A stretch of 64,000 bases of DNA, taken from Caballeronia sp. NK8 (GTDB lineage: Bacteria > Pseudomonadota > Gammaproteobacteria > Burkholderiales > Burkholderiaceae). The notes beneath the pieces are model-generated. The model had not been told where the DNA came from. It made no database searches and saw only the letters and a program-made list of their open reading frames with translations. The stretch lies in the NCBI RefSeq assembly GCF_018408855.1, contig NZ_AP024324.1, forward strand, positions 186,001 through 250,000, in the 5' to 3' direction. Shown in pieces: positions 1 through 9,189 of this stretch. Position 1 is the stretch's first letter. Every line of letters starts with the position of its first letter. The position numbers were made by a program, and so were the translations under genes.

Positions 1-2
1 CC

Positions 3-1415
3 ACCACGCTTGCTCTGGCGTTCGCGGCGACCACACTGGCGGTATTCGGGCTCGTCGGCACGTTCGTCTACTTCGCGCTGGAACAGCAGGTCAAGGTTCA
101 GGATGATCTCGATATCGTTCTCGCGGCCCGGCATACACGCCGCCTTGCCGACGAGTTGACCGACTACGGCGATATTCTGCAGCATCAGGAACGACTCGAA
201 AGCCAGGTGCTCGGAAACGAAGCCCTATCGCTGCGAATCCTCGACTCGGCCGGGAAGACGCTCGTGCAACACAACGTCGATCCAGCGACCGCCACGCTGG
301 AGATTCCCGCCGCCGTACCTGCCGACGCACAGATCACGGAACGATCCATCCTGCCGCTCGCCACGACCGCCGGCGCGCCGATTCGCGCACTCGCGGTCGA
401 TGCCTTGCTGCAGAACGGAACGACTGCGACCATCGTCGTCATGCGCAACATGCATGACCGTTGGGTGCTGCTGGATCGATACCGCGACAAGCTGAATGTG
501 GCAGGCATGCTCGGCGTTCTGCTGGCGTTCTGCATCGGCTATTTCCTCGTGCGTCGCGCCATGCGGCCGGTGCGTGAAATGGCTGTCGATGCGGCCAGCA
601 TCACTTCGGACAAGCTCAATACACGCATCGAAATGTCGCGCATTCCCACCGAACTCGAACCGCTCGTCGTCTCGCTGAACGGGATGCTCGCCGGACTGGA
701 GAGCAGCTTTCAACGACTCTCGCAATTCACCGCCGATCTCGCGCACGACATGCGTACGCCGCTTTCCAACATGCGTGGTGCGATGGAGGTCGCGCTCGCG
801 CGGCCACGCCCCGTCGAGGAGTATCAGGCGACACTCGAGTCCAGCCTCGAAGAGTGCGAGCGGCTTTCGCGGATGATCGAGAACGTGCTGTTTCTCGCGC
901 GCGCCGAGCATCCGCAGTTTTCGAAGAACATGCGCGTCATCGACGGCGGCAAGGAATTGCAGCATATCGGTGATTACTTCGAGGGACTGGCGGACGATGC
1001 GGGTGTTCATATCGTCGTGTGTGGGTCCGCGATGTTGCGCGTCGATGTGGAACTCTTCAGGCGCGCGGTCAGCAACCTGCTTGCCAACGCCATGCGATTC
1101 ACGCCGGCGCAAGGCGTGATCACCCTGTCGATCCACGACGCGGGAGACATGACCCGCGTATGCGTGGAGAACGAAGGCGCGCCCATTCATCCTTCCCTGC
1201 TCGAGCGGATCTTCGATCGCTTTTACCGGGCAGATCCATCGCGCGGTGCGTCAGGGGCGGCTGCAGGATCGGCCGGACTCGGACTTGCGATCGTTCGCAC
1301 CATCATGGACCTGCACGGCGGCCGCGCGCACGCCGAGAGCGATGCGCGCAGCACGCGGTTCATACTGACCTTCCCGGTTGCGGAAGCGCCTGGCTTGCCC
1401 GCGAGACAGAAATAA
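3..1415 (+). CDS. Heavy-metal-type sensor histidine kinase (CusS-like), 5' end missing
   Basis: The reading frame is already open at base 3, so the start codon lies outside the window; 470 residues are visible. The first visible residues form a hydrophobic helix, followed by a short periplasmic part, a second membrane helix at about visible residues 165-183 and a HAMP linker. The dimerisation/phosphoacceptor box is ADLAHDMRTPL (His at bases 744-746), the N box is NLLANAMRFTP and the G box is SAGLGLAIVR, so all catalytic boxes are intact. The H-box context and the FLARAEH segment are those of the heavy-metal sensor kinase group (CusS/CopS/IrlS). The partner response regulator should be just upstream, outside the window. 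The RND efflux operon at 5853-9044, with a metal-regulator-like box upstream, is a plausible target (inference). Confidence 0.93.
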   Translation, partial: TTLALAFAATTLAVFGLVGTFVYFALEQQVKVQDDLDIVLAARHTRRLADELTDYGDILQHQERLESQVLGNEALSLRILDSAGKTLVQHNVDPATATLEIPAAVPADAQITERSILPLATTAGAPIRALAVDALLQNGTTATIVVMRNMHDRWVLLDRYRDKLNVAGMLGVLLAFCIGYFLVRRAMRPVREMAVDAASITSDKLNTRIEMSRIPTELEPLVVSLNGMLAGLESSFQRLSQFTADLAHDMRTPLSNMRGAMEVALARPRPVEEYQATLESSLEECERLSRMIENVLFLARAEHPQFSKNMRVIDGGKELQHIGDYFEGLADDAGVHIVVCGSAMLRVDVELFRRAVSNLLANAMRFTPAQGVITLSIHDAGDMTRVCVENEGAPIHPSLLERIFDRFYRADPSRGASGAAAGSAGLGLAIVRTIMDLHGGRAHAESDARSTRFILTFPVAEAPGLPARQK

Positions 1416-1597
1416 ACGTTCCGCAGGCAGCAGCGTTTCTACGCCTTCAGATTTCAAACTTGTAACGTCACAGTCAGACTTTCGGCAGCGCTCCGAATCC
1501 AGAATGACTTCAGCGTCGGCAATCATTGAAGCCGGTGTCGGGAGGGTCAATTGCACTCGGGCAAAACCCTCGTCTTCTATATCGGAGAGGGAAAACC

Positions 1598-1870
1598 ATG
1601 AAAGCTATGGCATGTGCGGTACTGGTAGCGACCACATTGCTGCCGTTCAGCGCGTTCGCGCAAACCACGGGCGGCCAGGTGACACGCGCGGAAGTGCGCG
1701 CCGATCTCGCGCAGCTGGAAGCGGTCGGGTATCGGCCGAGCACACATGACGCCGATTATCCCAATGCGCTCATGTCCGCCGAAGCGAAAGTCGCAGCGAT
1801 GCAAGGTCACAACGGCGCGTATGGCGGCGATCAGGGCGGCGCGCATCAAACGGGCACCGCTGCGCAATAG
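1598..1870 (+). CDS. Small secreted DUF4148-family protein
   Basis: This encodes a 90-residue exported protein. An N-terminal signal peptide ends at about residue 20 (PFSAFAQ), followed by the TRAEVRADLAQLEAVGY motif and a YPNALMSAEAKV segment typical of DUF4148, a family largely confined to Burkholderiaceae whose function is unknown. The ATG at 1598 was chosen because a GGAGAGG Shine-Dalgarno stands at 1584-1590 and the signal peptide begins there; the frame is open further upstream but without signal-peptide character. A paralogue follows 65 bases downstream, and a third relative of the motif occurs in the gene at 38575. The tail is Gly/His/Gln-rich. Confidence 0.85.
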   Translation: MKAMACAVLVATTLLPFSAFAQTTGGQVTRAEVRADLAQLEAVGYRPSTHDADYPNALMSAEAKVAAMQGHNGAYGGDQGGAHQTGTAAQ

Positions 1871-1935
1871 CGTTTGAAGCGGCGTCGCCGCGAAACTCAA
1901 TTAATCTATTTACGTATTCCTAAGGGACTTGGATC

Positions 1936-2205
1936 ATGAACAAGGCTGCTATGTTTCTTCTCGCTTCATTGGCTATTGGCGTGGCAGGTCAGGCGTCCGC
2001 GCAGACCAGCGGATTGACGCGCGCTGAGGTCAATCAACAACTGGTTCAGGCCGAGGCACAGGGTCTGTTGCCTTCGAGCGGCACGGACTATCCGCCGAAT
2101 GCAGCCGCCGTCGCGCGGAACAAGGCGGCCTTCCAGGCCCGCGAGCAGGCGCATGTCTCGGCAACGGGTTACGGCGGCGCAACGGACGGTCAGACGTCGC
2201 ACTGA
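1936..2205 (+). CDS. Small secreted DUF4148-family protein (second copy)
   Basis: This encodes an 89-residue exported protein with a signal peptide (cleavage near GQASAQ, residue 22). Next come LTRAEVNQQLVQAEAQGLL and a DYPPNAAAVARNKAAF segment, the same layout as the preceding gene, so the two are tandem paralogues of DUF4148. AAGGGA just upstream serves as ribosome-binding site. The gene ends 118 bases before the FTR1 permease. No function is known for the family; a periplasmic or envelope role is inferred from the export signal alone. Confidence 0.85.
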   Translation: MNKAAMFLLASLAIGVAGQASAQTSGLTRAEVNQQLVQAEAQGLLPSSGTDYPPNAAAVARNKAAFQAREQAHVSATGYGGATDGQTSH

Positions 2206-2249
2206 ACGCGGACGCGCGGGGAACGGTTTCATCAATTGCGCTACGTCGC

Positions 2250-2265
2250 GTAAGCAAACGCTAAG
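2250..2265 (+). promoter_or_regulatory. PmrA/QseB-type direct-repeat box upstream of the FTR1 permease
   Basis: GTAAG at 2250-2254 and CTAAG at 2261-2265 are separated by six bases, giving an 11-base period on one face of the helix. The box ends 58 bases before the permease start codon. The same NTAAG-N6-NTAAG arrangement, in the same orientation relative to the gene, occurs before the COG4705 operon, the QseBC-like system and hpnI in this window. Confidence 0.45.
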
Positions 2266-2323
2266 CCTTTTTGCTTGCAATCTGTTTACGCTCGTAGCTT
2301 TTCCTCGTTCGCCAACCTCCGCC

Positions 2324-3154
2324 ATGTTGCCCACCGCTCTGATTGTGTTTCGGGAAGTGCTCGAAGCGTCGCTGATCGTTTCCATCGTCCTTGCGGCGAG
2401 CAGAGGCGTCGCGGGACGTGGATGGTGGGTCGGCGGCGGACTGATTGGAGGTCTGGCCGGCGCGGCCCTGCTCGCGCTCTTCGCGGATGCGCTGTCGAAT
2501 CTTGCATCGGGGTTCGGACAGGAATACTTCAATGCCGCCGTCATGTTCGTCGCGGTCGCGATGCTCGGATGGCACAGCATCTGGATGAGCCGGCATAGCC
2601 GCGAGATGGCGCGGCAGATCGCGGAAGTCGGCAAGGCGGTGGCCAGCGGAACGCGGCCGCTGGCGGGCCTTGCCATCGTGGTTGGCGCGGCCGTGCTGCG
2701 CGAGGGCGCCGAGGCCGTCCTGTTTCTCTACGGCGTGCTCGTCAGTTCGCCGGGTCAGAAGCCCGAAATGGCGCTTGGCGGGGTGCTTGGTCTCGCAGGT
2801 GGCGTATTCCTGGGCTATGCCATGTATGCGGGCCTGTTGCAGATCCCGCTGAAGCGTCTCTTCACTGTGACCAACGCGCTGATTGTCCTGCTTGCCGCGG
2901 GCATGGCAAGCCAGGGTATCGGCTTCCTCATCTCGGCCGATCTCGTGCCGACCTGGGGCGACGCCGTCTGGGACACCTCCGGCCTGCTCGACGAGACCTC
3001 GTTGCTCGGCAAGATGCTGCATGCGCTCATCGGCTACACGGCACGTCCTGCAGGTACGCAAATCGTCGCGTACGTTGTCACCGCGGTGACCATCGTCCTG
3101 CTGTCCCGCGTCGCGGCCGGGCGGGAAGCGTATAGGCACGCCGTGCGGCACTGA
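2324..3154 (+). CDS. FTR1-family iron permease
   Basis: This is a 276-residue polytopic inner-membrane protein of the FTR1/EfeU (OFeT) family, which moves iron into the cytoplasm. Both family iron-binding REXXE motifs are visible: REVLE at residues 10-14 in the first helix and REGAE at 126-130 in the fourth. About seven hydrophobic helices can be drawn. The start at 2324 puts the first REXXE helix at the N terminus as in the family; a longer in-frame extension upstream is Arg-rich and implausible. No EfeO/EfeB partner or periplasmic ferroxidase lies next to it; the DUF4148 gene upstream is the only same-strand neighbour. A PmrA/QseB-type direct repeat lies 58 bases upstream, and no convincing Fur box was seen here. 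Confidence 0.88.
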   Translation: MLPTALIVFREVLEASLIVSIVLAASRGVAGRGWWVGGGLIGGLAGAALLALFADALSNLASGFGQEYFNAAVMFVAVAMLGWHSIWMSRHSREMARQIAEVGKAVASGTRPLAGLAIVVGAAVLREGAEAVLFLYGVLVSSPGQKPEMALGGVLGLAGGVFLGYAMYAGLLQIPLKRLFTVTNALIVLLAAGMASQGIGFLISADLVPTWGDAVWDTSGLLDETSLLGKMLHALIGYTARPAGTQIVAYVVTAVTIVLLSRVAAGREAYRHAVRH

Positions 3155-3157
3155 GTT

Positions 3158-3201
3158 GCACGGGTTGCGCCGGCATGTTTCGACATGCCGAACTCCCGTG
3201 C
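3158..3201. terminator. Compound hairpin between convergent genes (bidirectional terminator)
   Basis: An inner stem CGGCATGT/ACATGCCG (3171-3178 with 3183-3190) closes a TTCG tetraloop. An outer stem GCACGGG/CCCGTGC (3158-3164 with 3195-3201) encloses it. It lies between the end of the FTR1 permease and the end of the convergent outer-membrane factor gene. There is no U tract, so termination efficiency is inferred only from stem stability and position. Confidence 0.6.
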
Positions 3202-3223
3202 CGCTCCAGTCACAAGTCCAATA

Positions 3224-4651
3224 TCATTGATCGGCCCTTACCCGCCAGCCGCCGCCCAGCGCGACCAGCAGCCCCACGGAGGCGACGGCCCGGCGCGCGT
3301 CGATCTGCTCGGCGGTGCGTTCGTTGGTGAGCGCAATGGTCTGCGCGGTCACGACATCCAGATAGCTCACCGCGCCAGCATCGAAACGATTCTTCACAAG
3401 CTTCAGGGAGAGCGCCGCCGCGTCCGAGGCGACGCGCTGACTGCATGCTTCGTCGGCGAGTGCGTTCAAAGCTGTGAGGTTGTCCTCGACTTGCTGGAAC
3501 GAAGTCAGCACGGTCTGCCGGTAATCCGCGACGTAGCCGTCATAGCGGGCATGCGCGCTTTCCAACGAAGCCTTCCGGCGTCCGCCATCGAACAAGGTGC
3601 CTGCGAGCTGCGGACCGATTGACCAGAAGAGACTCGGCGCGGTGAGCCAGGGCGCAAAGAAGCTCGACTCCAGACCCGCGCTCGCGCTCAGGACCAGGTC
3701 GGGAAAGAACGCGGCGCGCGCTTCGCCGATTTGCGCATTGGCGGCGAACACGCGGCGTTCGGCCGCGGCGATGTCCGGCCGCCGTTCGAGCAATTGCGAA
3801 GGCACGGCATGCGGAATGTCCGGCAACAGGAAGGTTTGTTGGCGCGATGGAATCGAAAACGTCGAAGCCGGTTCGCCGATGAGCGTCGCGATCGCATGTT
3901 CGAGCATTGCGCGCTGCGACGCGGCTTCGGTCGCCTGCGTGCGCGTGCTTTCCAGTTGCGCCTGCGCTTGCGCGACAGCCGATGCGTCGATTGCGCCGCT
4001 GGCAAGTTGCCGCTTCAGCAGTTGCAGGGCAGCGTCGTAGGCACTGACGGAATCGTCGAGAAGCTGCTTTTGTGTATCGAGCGAGCGGAGATTGAAGTAG
4101 TCCACCGCGAGCTGACTCGAGAGCGAGAGGCGCAACGCTTCGACATCGGCGGCGCTTGCTTCGGCGCTGGCTTGCGCGTCGAGGGTGGCATCGTGGATGC
4201 GCCCGAAGAGATCCGGTTCCCAGGACGCGGATACGCCTGCCGAATAGTCGGAGATGGTCTGTCCCGCCAGCGATTTGCCGAGCAGATTCTGCGAGGTGCG
4301 GTAGCGGCTCTGCGCGACGCCGGCGCTCACTGTCGGGAAGAAGCCCGCGCGCTGATAGTCGACCATGGCGCGCGCTTCCTGCAACGAAGAGACGGCCTTC
4401 TTCAGCGTCTCGTTCGAGACGTTCACGCGCGCTTCGAGCGCATCGAGCTGCGGGTCCTTGTATGCCGTCCACCACGGGCCGCGCGGTGTCGAATCGGCAG
4501 GCTGGGCAACGGACCATTGTGGTGAGCCCGCGAAATGCGCCGGAACGGCGACCTCGGGTTGATGGTACGGCGGCACCGTCGAGCAGGCGGCGAGCGCCAC
4601 GCAGACGAGGGCGGCGGCGCAACGATGCAGGGCGAAAGGGACGCGATTCAT
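3224..4651 (-). CDS. RND efflux outer-membrane lipoprotein (NodT/OprM family)
   Basis: This encodes a 475-residue outer-membrane factor that forms the exit duct of a tripartite efflux pump. The N terminus is a lipoprotein signal with lipobox LAAC (Cys near residue 24), followed by the family segment STVPPYHQPEV. The rest shows the two heptad-rich TolC-like repeats with internal ERRPDIAAAERRVFAANAQI, a hallmark of NodT-type factors. The ATG at 4651 was preferred over a GTG at 4666 because AAGGAAAA stands about eight bases before it. It is the last gene of the leftward operon RND-MFP-OMF and starts 11 bases after the adaptor stop. Confidence 0.92.
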   Translation of the reverse strand: MNRVPFALHRCAAALVCVALAACSTVPPYHQPEVAVPAHFAGSPQWSVAQPADSTPRGPWWTAYKDPQLDALEARVNVSNETLKKAVSSLQEARAMVDYQRAGFFPTVSAGVAQSRYRTSQNLLGKSLAGQTISDYSAGVSASWEPDLFGRIHDATLDAQASAEASAADVEALRLSLSSQLAVDYFNLRSLDTQKQLLDDSVSAYDAALQLLKRQLASGAIDASAVAQAQAQLESTRTQATEAASQRAMLEHAIATLIGEPASTFSIPSRQQTFLLPDIPHAVPSQLLERRPDIAAAERRVFAANAQIGEARAAFFPDLVLSASAGLESSFFAPWLTAPSLFWSIGPQLAGTLFDGGRRKASLESAHARYDGYVADYRQTVLTSFQQVEDNLTALNALADEACSQRVASDAAALSLKLVKNRFDAGAVSYLDVVTAQTIALTNERTAEQIDARRAVASVGLLVALGGGWRVRADQ

Positions 4652-4662
4652 TCTGTTTTCCT

Positions 4663-5844
4663 TCACGATGCGCTGGCGGTCTTCGCGATCTTCACCGCTT
4701 CGCCGCTCGTGATGGCGTCGCCGGGATTGTCGATCACCTTGTCGGACGCCTGCAGGCCGGTCACGACTTCGACATGCGTGCCGAAATCGCGACCGAGCGT
4801 CACGGTCCTGAGGCTGATCCGGTTCGATGCATCGACGGTCGCCACCGTCACGCCGTTCGGCCGAAAGAGCAGGGCGCTGACAGGAACATCCAGTTTCGGC
4901 GTCTGACTGACGAGTTCCAGATGCGCCTGTGCGTACGCGCCCGGCAACAGCGCGCCATCGCCGTTCGCGACATCCAGCTCGACGCGCAGAGTGCGCGTTA
5001 CCGGGTCCATCGCGCCGGCATTGCGCGCGACCGTCGCGGGGAAACGTCGTCCGGGATACTGCTGCACGGTGAGATACGCCTGTGTCGTCGAGGTCACGTA
5101 AGGCGCGTCGCCCTGCGGGACGTCGATGAATACGCGCAGGGTGTCGCTCTGCACTTCATGGAAGAGTTCGCCCGTGGCGCCAGCGAGTCCCGGTGCGCCG
5201 CCTGCCGTGACGAGCGCGCCGACATCGACACGGCGCGCGCTCAGCACGCCGTCGAACGGCGCGAGCACTTTCTCATACGACACGAGTTCCGTGAGGCGGC
5301 GCACGTTGGCTTGCGCGGATGACAGCATGGCCTGCTTCGCGAGCATATCGCCGGATTTCGTATCGGCGTCCTGTTGCGAGACCGACTGCGTCTTCAGCAT
5401 GTCCTGCCAGCGCGCGGCCGTGTCCCGCGCGTAGACATAGTTCGCACGCGCGGTGGCTTCGTCGGCGCGTGCCTGCTGCAATTGCGCGTCGACTTCGGGT
5501 GTCTGGATCACCGCGAGCAGTTGCCCTTGCTTCACGTGCGCGCCGATATCGGCGTACCAGTGCTGAACATAGCCGCTGGTGCGCGCGTAGATGGACGCGT
5601 CCGAGAACGCCGACACGGCGCCCGGCAGCAGCAGTTCCTGCGTGGCGGGCGCTGCACGCGGCGCGATGACCGAGACGTTCATCACGCTCTGGACGTCGGC
5701 CTGCGCGGCCAGCGCGCTTTGTGCATGCAGGCGCGGCACGATGCCGACAGCGAGCAGTGCGGCGGCGATCCCGAGCAGGATCAGCGGAGGAAGAATGCGC
5801 CGTGGCGTGCGCGGCTTGGTGGTATGTTCGTCTTGCTGATTCAT
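4663..5844 (-). CDS. RND efflux periplasmic adaptor (membrane fusion protein)
   Basis: A 393-residue membrane fusion protein links the inner-membrane RND pump to the outer-membrane factor. An N-terminal anchor helix (about residues 17-36) is followed by split lipoyl halves (ARTSGYVQHWYADIGAHVKQ and VLAPFDGVLSARRVDVG), an alpha-helical hairpin between them and a beta-barrel/MP-proximal region (VFIDVPQGDAPYV). The ATG at 5844 was chosen because the frame upstream runs inside the RND gene and is not protein-like. It starts eight bases after the RND stop, so it is translated from the same transcript. The substrate cannot be read from the sequence. Confidence 0.92.
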   Translation of the reverse strand: MNQQDEHTTKPRTPRRILPPLILLGIAAALLAVGIVPRLHAQSALAAQADVQSVMNVSVIAPRAAPATQELLLPGAVSAFSDASIYARTSGYVQHWYADIGAHVKQGQLLAVIQTPEVDAQLQQARADEATARANYVYARDTAARWQDMLKTQSVSQQDADTKSGDMLAKQAMLSSAQANVRRLTELVSYEKVLAPFDGVLSARRVDVGALVTAGGAPGLAGATGELFHEVQSDTLRVFIDVPQGDAPYVTSTTQAYLTVQQYPGRRFPATVARNAGAMDPVTRTLRVELDVANGDGALLPGAYAQAHLELVSQTPKLDVPVSALLFRPNGVTVATVDASNRISLRTVTLGRDFGTHVEVVTGLQASDKVIDNPGDAITSGEAVKIAKTASAS

Positions 5845-5852
5845 GATGGTCG

Positions 5853-8800
5853 TTATTTGGCGTCGATGGAAGGATGGACGTCTGATGCGCCTCGCGCGGC
5901 GCGCCGGCGCGCGAGCCAGGCGTGCACGACGCCGAACACCACGGGCACGAAAAGCAGCGTGGACACCGTGCCGAGCATCAAACCGCCGATCACCGCGCGT
6001 CCGAGCGGCGCGTTCTGTTCGCCGCCATCGCCCAGTCCGAGCGCCATCGGCAGCATGCCGATCAGCATGGCGAGCGCGGTCATCAGCACCGGGCGAAAGC
6101 GTGAGAAGCCTGCTTCGATCGCGGCCTGCACCGGCGCCATGCCATTGCTCAACAGTTCGCGCGCCGCGTTGACCACCAGGATGCTGTTGGCCGTCGCGAT
6201 GCCGATACAGAGAATCGTCCCGGTCAGCGCCGGCACGCTCAGCGTGGTGCCCGTCGCGAAGAGCATCCACGCGATACCTGCAAGCGATGCAGGCAATCCG
6301 CCGATGATGATGAGCGGATCGAGCCACGACTGAAAGTTCACGACCATCAGCAGATAGACCAGCGCGATGGCGAAGATCAGTCCGAAGCCGAGCCCGTTGA
6401 ACGACTGCGTCATCGACTGGACCTGCCCGCGCATGACGATGGTCGAGCCGCCCGGCAGGTGCGCGCGGCTCTGCGCGATCAGGCGCGACACGTCCGCGGC
6501 GACGCCACCCAGATCGCGGCCCTGCACCGAGGCGTAGATATCGATCACGGGCTGCACGTTGTAGTGCGACACGACCGCTTGCTGCGAGCCGCGCTGCATG
6601 CTGCCGAGCGACGCCAGGATGCTCTGCGGCGCGCTCGACGCCGTGTGCTGGCTGAGCGGCAGATTGGCGAGCGTCTGCAACGAGTGGATGTCGTACTGAG
6701 GCACCTGCGCCATGAGCGGATAACTCACGCCGTTCTTTGGATCGAGCCAGAAATTCGGCGTGGTCTGCGAACTGCCCGAGAGCGAGATCAGCATGTCCTG
6801 CGCGATCTGCTTTTGCGTGAGCCCGGCCAGCATGGCCTTGGTGCGATCGACACGGACGTTGATCGCCGGGGCATCGTCGGGTTGCTGGATGTGTGCATCG
6901 ACGAGTCCGTGGACGCCGCGTATCCGGGCGAGCAGATCGTTGGCTACCGCGCGATTGGCGGCGAGGTTCCTGCCGACGATCTGTATGTCGATCGGCGCGG
7001 GCTGGCCGAAGTTGAGAATCTGGCTCGTGATGTCGGCGGGCAGGAACGAGAACGTGGTGCCGGGAAACGAGGCCGCCAGCACGCCGCGCAGTTTCGCGAC
7101 GTACGATGCGGTGGGCGCATGACCGGGCTTGAGGGCGATCATGATGTCGGCATCTTCCGAGCCGATCGGCGCCGACGACGAATACGTGAGGTTGATGCCG
7201 CTCACCGGCAGGCCGATGTTATCGAGCAGCGACGCCTCTTCGGACTTCGGTATCACGGTGCGGATCTTCGCCTCGACTTCATCGGTGAGCCGCGCCGTTT
7301 CTTCGATGCGTGTGCCCGTCGGCGCGCGCATGTGCAGGCGAATCTCGCCGGTATCGACACTGGGAAAGAAGTCGCGTCCCGCGAACGGAATCAGCGCCAT
7401 CGAACCCGCGCAGAACAGCGCGAAGACCATGACGACGCTGCGCGGCCTGCCTGTGTTGCGCGTCAACGCGGCCTTGTAACGCACGCGCAGGGCTTCGAAG
7501 CGATGCTCGAAGCCCGCCTGCCAGCGCGACAGAAACGCGAGCCGCCCAGCCGGCGCATGTTTCGCGCGGGCCTTGAGCAGGTACATGGCGAGCGTCGGAA
7601 TCAGCGTGCGCGAGAAGAAGTACGAAGCGCACATGGCGAACACGACTGCCTCGGCCATCGGCACGAACAGAAAGCGCGCCACGCCCGAAAGCATGAACAT
7701 CGGCGCGAACACGATGCAGATCGAAAGCGTCGATACGAACGTGGGTACGGCGATCTCACCGGAGCCGTTGAGAATGGCGTCCGCAAGCGGCGCGCCGTTC
7801 TCCAGATGATGCGTGATGTTCTCGATCGCGACGGTCGCATCGTCCACCAGAATGCCGACGGCGAGCGCGAGACCGCCGAGCGTCATGATGTTGATGGTCT
7901 CGCCGAGCGCAGACAGCGCCAGCAGCGAAGTGATGACCGACAGCGGAATGGTCACCGCGATGATGAGCGTCGCGCGCCAGCTGCCGAGAAAGAGCAGGAT
8001 CATCATCGCGGTCAGGCACGCGGCGATCAGCGCCTCGCGCACCACGCCGAGAATCGCGGACTTGACGAACACCGACTGATCCGCGAGCGGCACGATATGC
8101 AACGCCTTGGGCAAGCCGGCGGAGATCGTAGGCAGCATCGACTTGATCTGCTGGATGATGGTCAGCGTCGACGTGCTGCCGGTCTTCTCGACGGTCAGCA
8201 GCGCGGCGCGCTTGCCGTCGCTGCGCACGATGTTGGTTTGCGGCGCATAGCCGTCGCGCACCTGGGCCACGTCGCGCAGATAGACCACGCCGCCGTTGAC
8301 CGCCTCGATGGGCAGATCGTTGAGCGCGGCGACGCTCTCTGTGCTGCCGTTCATCTGGACGTTGTATTCGCGCGTGCCGATCTTCGCGGTGCCGCCCGGC
8401 AAAATCAGGTTCTGCACGTTCACCGCGTTGACGATATCGCTCGGCGAGAGGTTTCTTGCCTGCAGCTTGCGCGGATCGATATCGATCATGATCTGGCGAA
8501 TCTTGCCGCCATAGGGCAGCGGCACGGCAGCGCCCTGCACGGTGGCGAGCTGCGTGCGAACGAAACTGTTGCCGAGGTCGTACAGCGATTGTTCCGGCAG
8601 CGTCGCACTGGTCAGACCCAGTTGCAGGATGGGCACGGTGGACGCGTTATACGTGATGATATTGGGCGGCAGCGTGCCCGGCGGCAGGACGCGCAAAATC
8701 GACGCCGAGCTGGACGTCGCCTGCGCCACCGCGCGGTTGATGTCCGCGCCGGGATGAAAAAAGATCTTGATGATCGACACGCCGTTGAGCGACTGCGACT

Positions 8801-9044
8801 CCACGTGCTCGATGTTTTCGATATCCGAAGTCAGCGCGCGCTCATAGTTGGTCGTGATGCGCCGGGCCATGTCCTCGGCGGAAAAGCCGTTATAGGACCA
8901 GACGATGCTGACTACCGGAATATTGATGTTGGGGAAGATATCGGTCGGCGTGCGCAGGATCGCGAGCGGGCCGATCATGAACAGCAGCAGCGCCAGAACG
9001 ATGAAGGTATAGGGCCGACGAAGGGCCAGTCGAACGATCCACAC
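5853..9044 (-). CDS. RND-superfamily efflux permease, HAE1-like
   Basis: This 1063-residue inner-membrane pump has the normal length and twelve-helix layout of RND exporters: an N-terminal helix, a large periplasmic loop, a helix block, a second loop and a second block. In helix 4 the proton-relay pair is GILVDDATVAIENI (Asp 401-402), the pattern of hydrophobic/amphiphilic (HAE) pumps rather than heavy-metal (HME) pumps. It is the first gene of the operon, ahead of adaptor and outer-membrane factor, the reverse of the common adaptor-first order. A metal-regulator-like box lies about 100 bases upstream, so a drug-type pump may be controlled by a heavy-metal-type system such as the kinase cut at base 3 (inference). 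Confidence 0.94.
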   Translation of the reverse strand: MWIVRLALRRPYTFIVLALLLFMIGPLAILRTPTDIFPNINIPVVSIVWSYNGFSAEDMARRITTNYERALTSDIENIEHVESQSLNGVSIIKIFFHPGADINRAVAQATSSSASILRVLPPGTLPPNIITYNASTVPILQLGLTSATLPEQSLYDLGNSFVRTQLATVQGAAVPLPYGGKIRQIMIDIDPRKLQARNLSPSDIVNAVNVQNLILPGGTAKIGTREYNVQMNGSTESVAALNDLPIEAVNGGVVYLRDVAQVRDGYAPQTNIVRSDGKRAALLTVEKTGSTSTLTIIQQIKSMLPTISAGLPKALHIVPLADQSVFVKSAILGVVREALIAACLTAMMILLFLGSWRATLIIAVTIPLSVITSLLALSALGETINIMTLGGLALAVGILVDDATVAIENITHHLENGAPLADAILNGSGEIAVPTFVSTLSICIVFAPMFMLSGVARFLFVPMAEAVVFAMCASYFFSRTLIPTLAMYLLKARAKHAPAGRLAFLSRWQAGFEHRFEALRVRYKAALTRNTGRPRSVVMVFALFCAGSMALIPFAGRDFFPSVDTGEIRLHMRAPTGTRIEETARLTDEVEAKIRTVIPKSEEASLLDNIGLPVSGINLTYSSSAPIGSEDADIMIALKPGHAPTASYVAKLRGVLAASFPGTTFSFLPADITSQILNFGQPAPIDIQIVGRNLAANRAVANDLLARIRGVHGLVDAHIQQPDDAPAINVRVDRTKAMLAGLTQKQIAQDMLISLSGSSQTTPNFWLDPKNGVSYPLMAQVPQYDIHSLQTLANLPLSQHTASSAPQSILASLGSMQRGSQQAVVSHYNVQPVIDIYASVQGRDLGGVAADVSRLIAQSRAHLPGGSTIVMRGQVQSMTQSFNGLGFGLIFAIALVYLLMVVNFQSWLDPLIIIGGLPASLAGIAWMLFATGTTLSVPALTGTILCIGIATANSILVVNAARELLSNGMAPVQAAIEAGFSRFRPVLMTALAMLIGMLPMALGLGDGGEQNAPLGRAVIGGLMLGTVSTLLFVPVVFGVVHAWLARRRAARGASDVHPSIDAK

Positions 9045-9143
9045 TGTACGTATCCACGGTTGTTACCCGGCGCTCGGACACGCGGGTTCTTTGATTGCAC
9101 AACGGAGTGGAGTGTGCGGGTCGCCGACTTACCTGATTCTGAC

Positions 9144-9166
9144 TGTCAAATGACAATCCTGTAATC
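9144..9166. promoter_or_regulatory. CusR/CopR-like operator upstream of the RND operon
   Basis: TGTCA (9144-9148) and TGACA (9151-9155) form an inverted repeat. TGACA is followed after four bases by TGTAATC (9160-9166). TGACA-N4-TGTAA resembles the box of OmpR-type metal response regulators (CusR, CopR, CzcR). It lies between uppP and the RND operon, about 100 bases before the pump gene, on the promoter side. Confidence 0.4.
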
Positions 9167-9189
9167 TGCGTCGGCCGTCCGGTGACGCG

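Noticed and set aside
1416..1597. TGTAA-CG-TCACA as a metal-regulator box after the kinase
   Set aside because: The half-site spacing is two bases rather than four, and it lies downstream of the kinase, before a DUF4148 gene with no metal link.
6459..9164. Long open frame (about 900 codons) on the plus strand opposite the RND pump
   Set aside because: It is Arg/His-rich with no recognisable domain, and the minus-strand RND protein is full length with all motifs. Long antisense frames are expected in GC-rich coding DNA.
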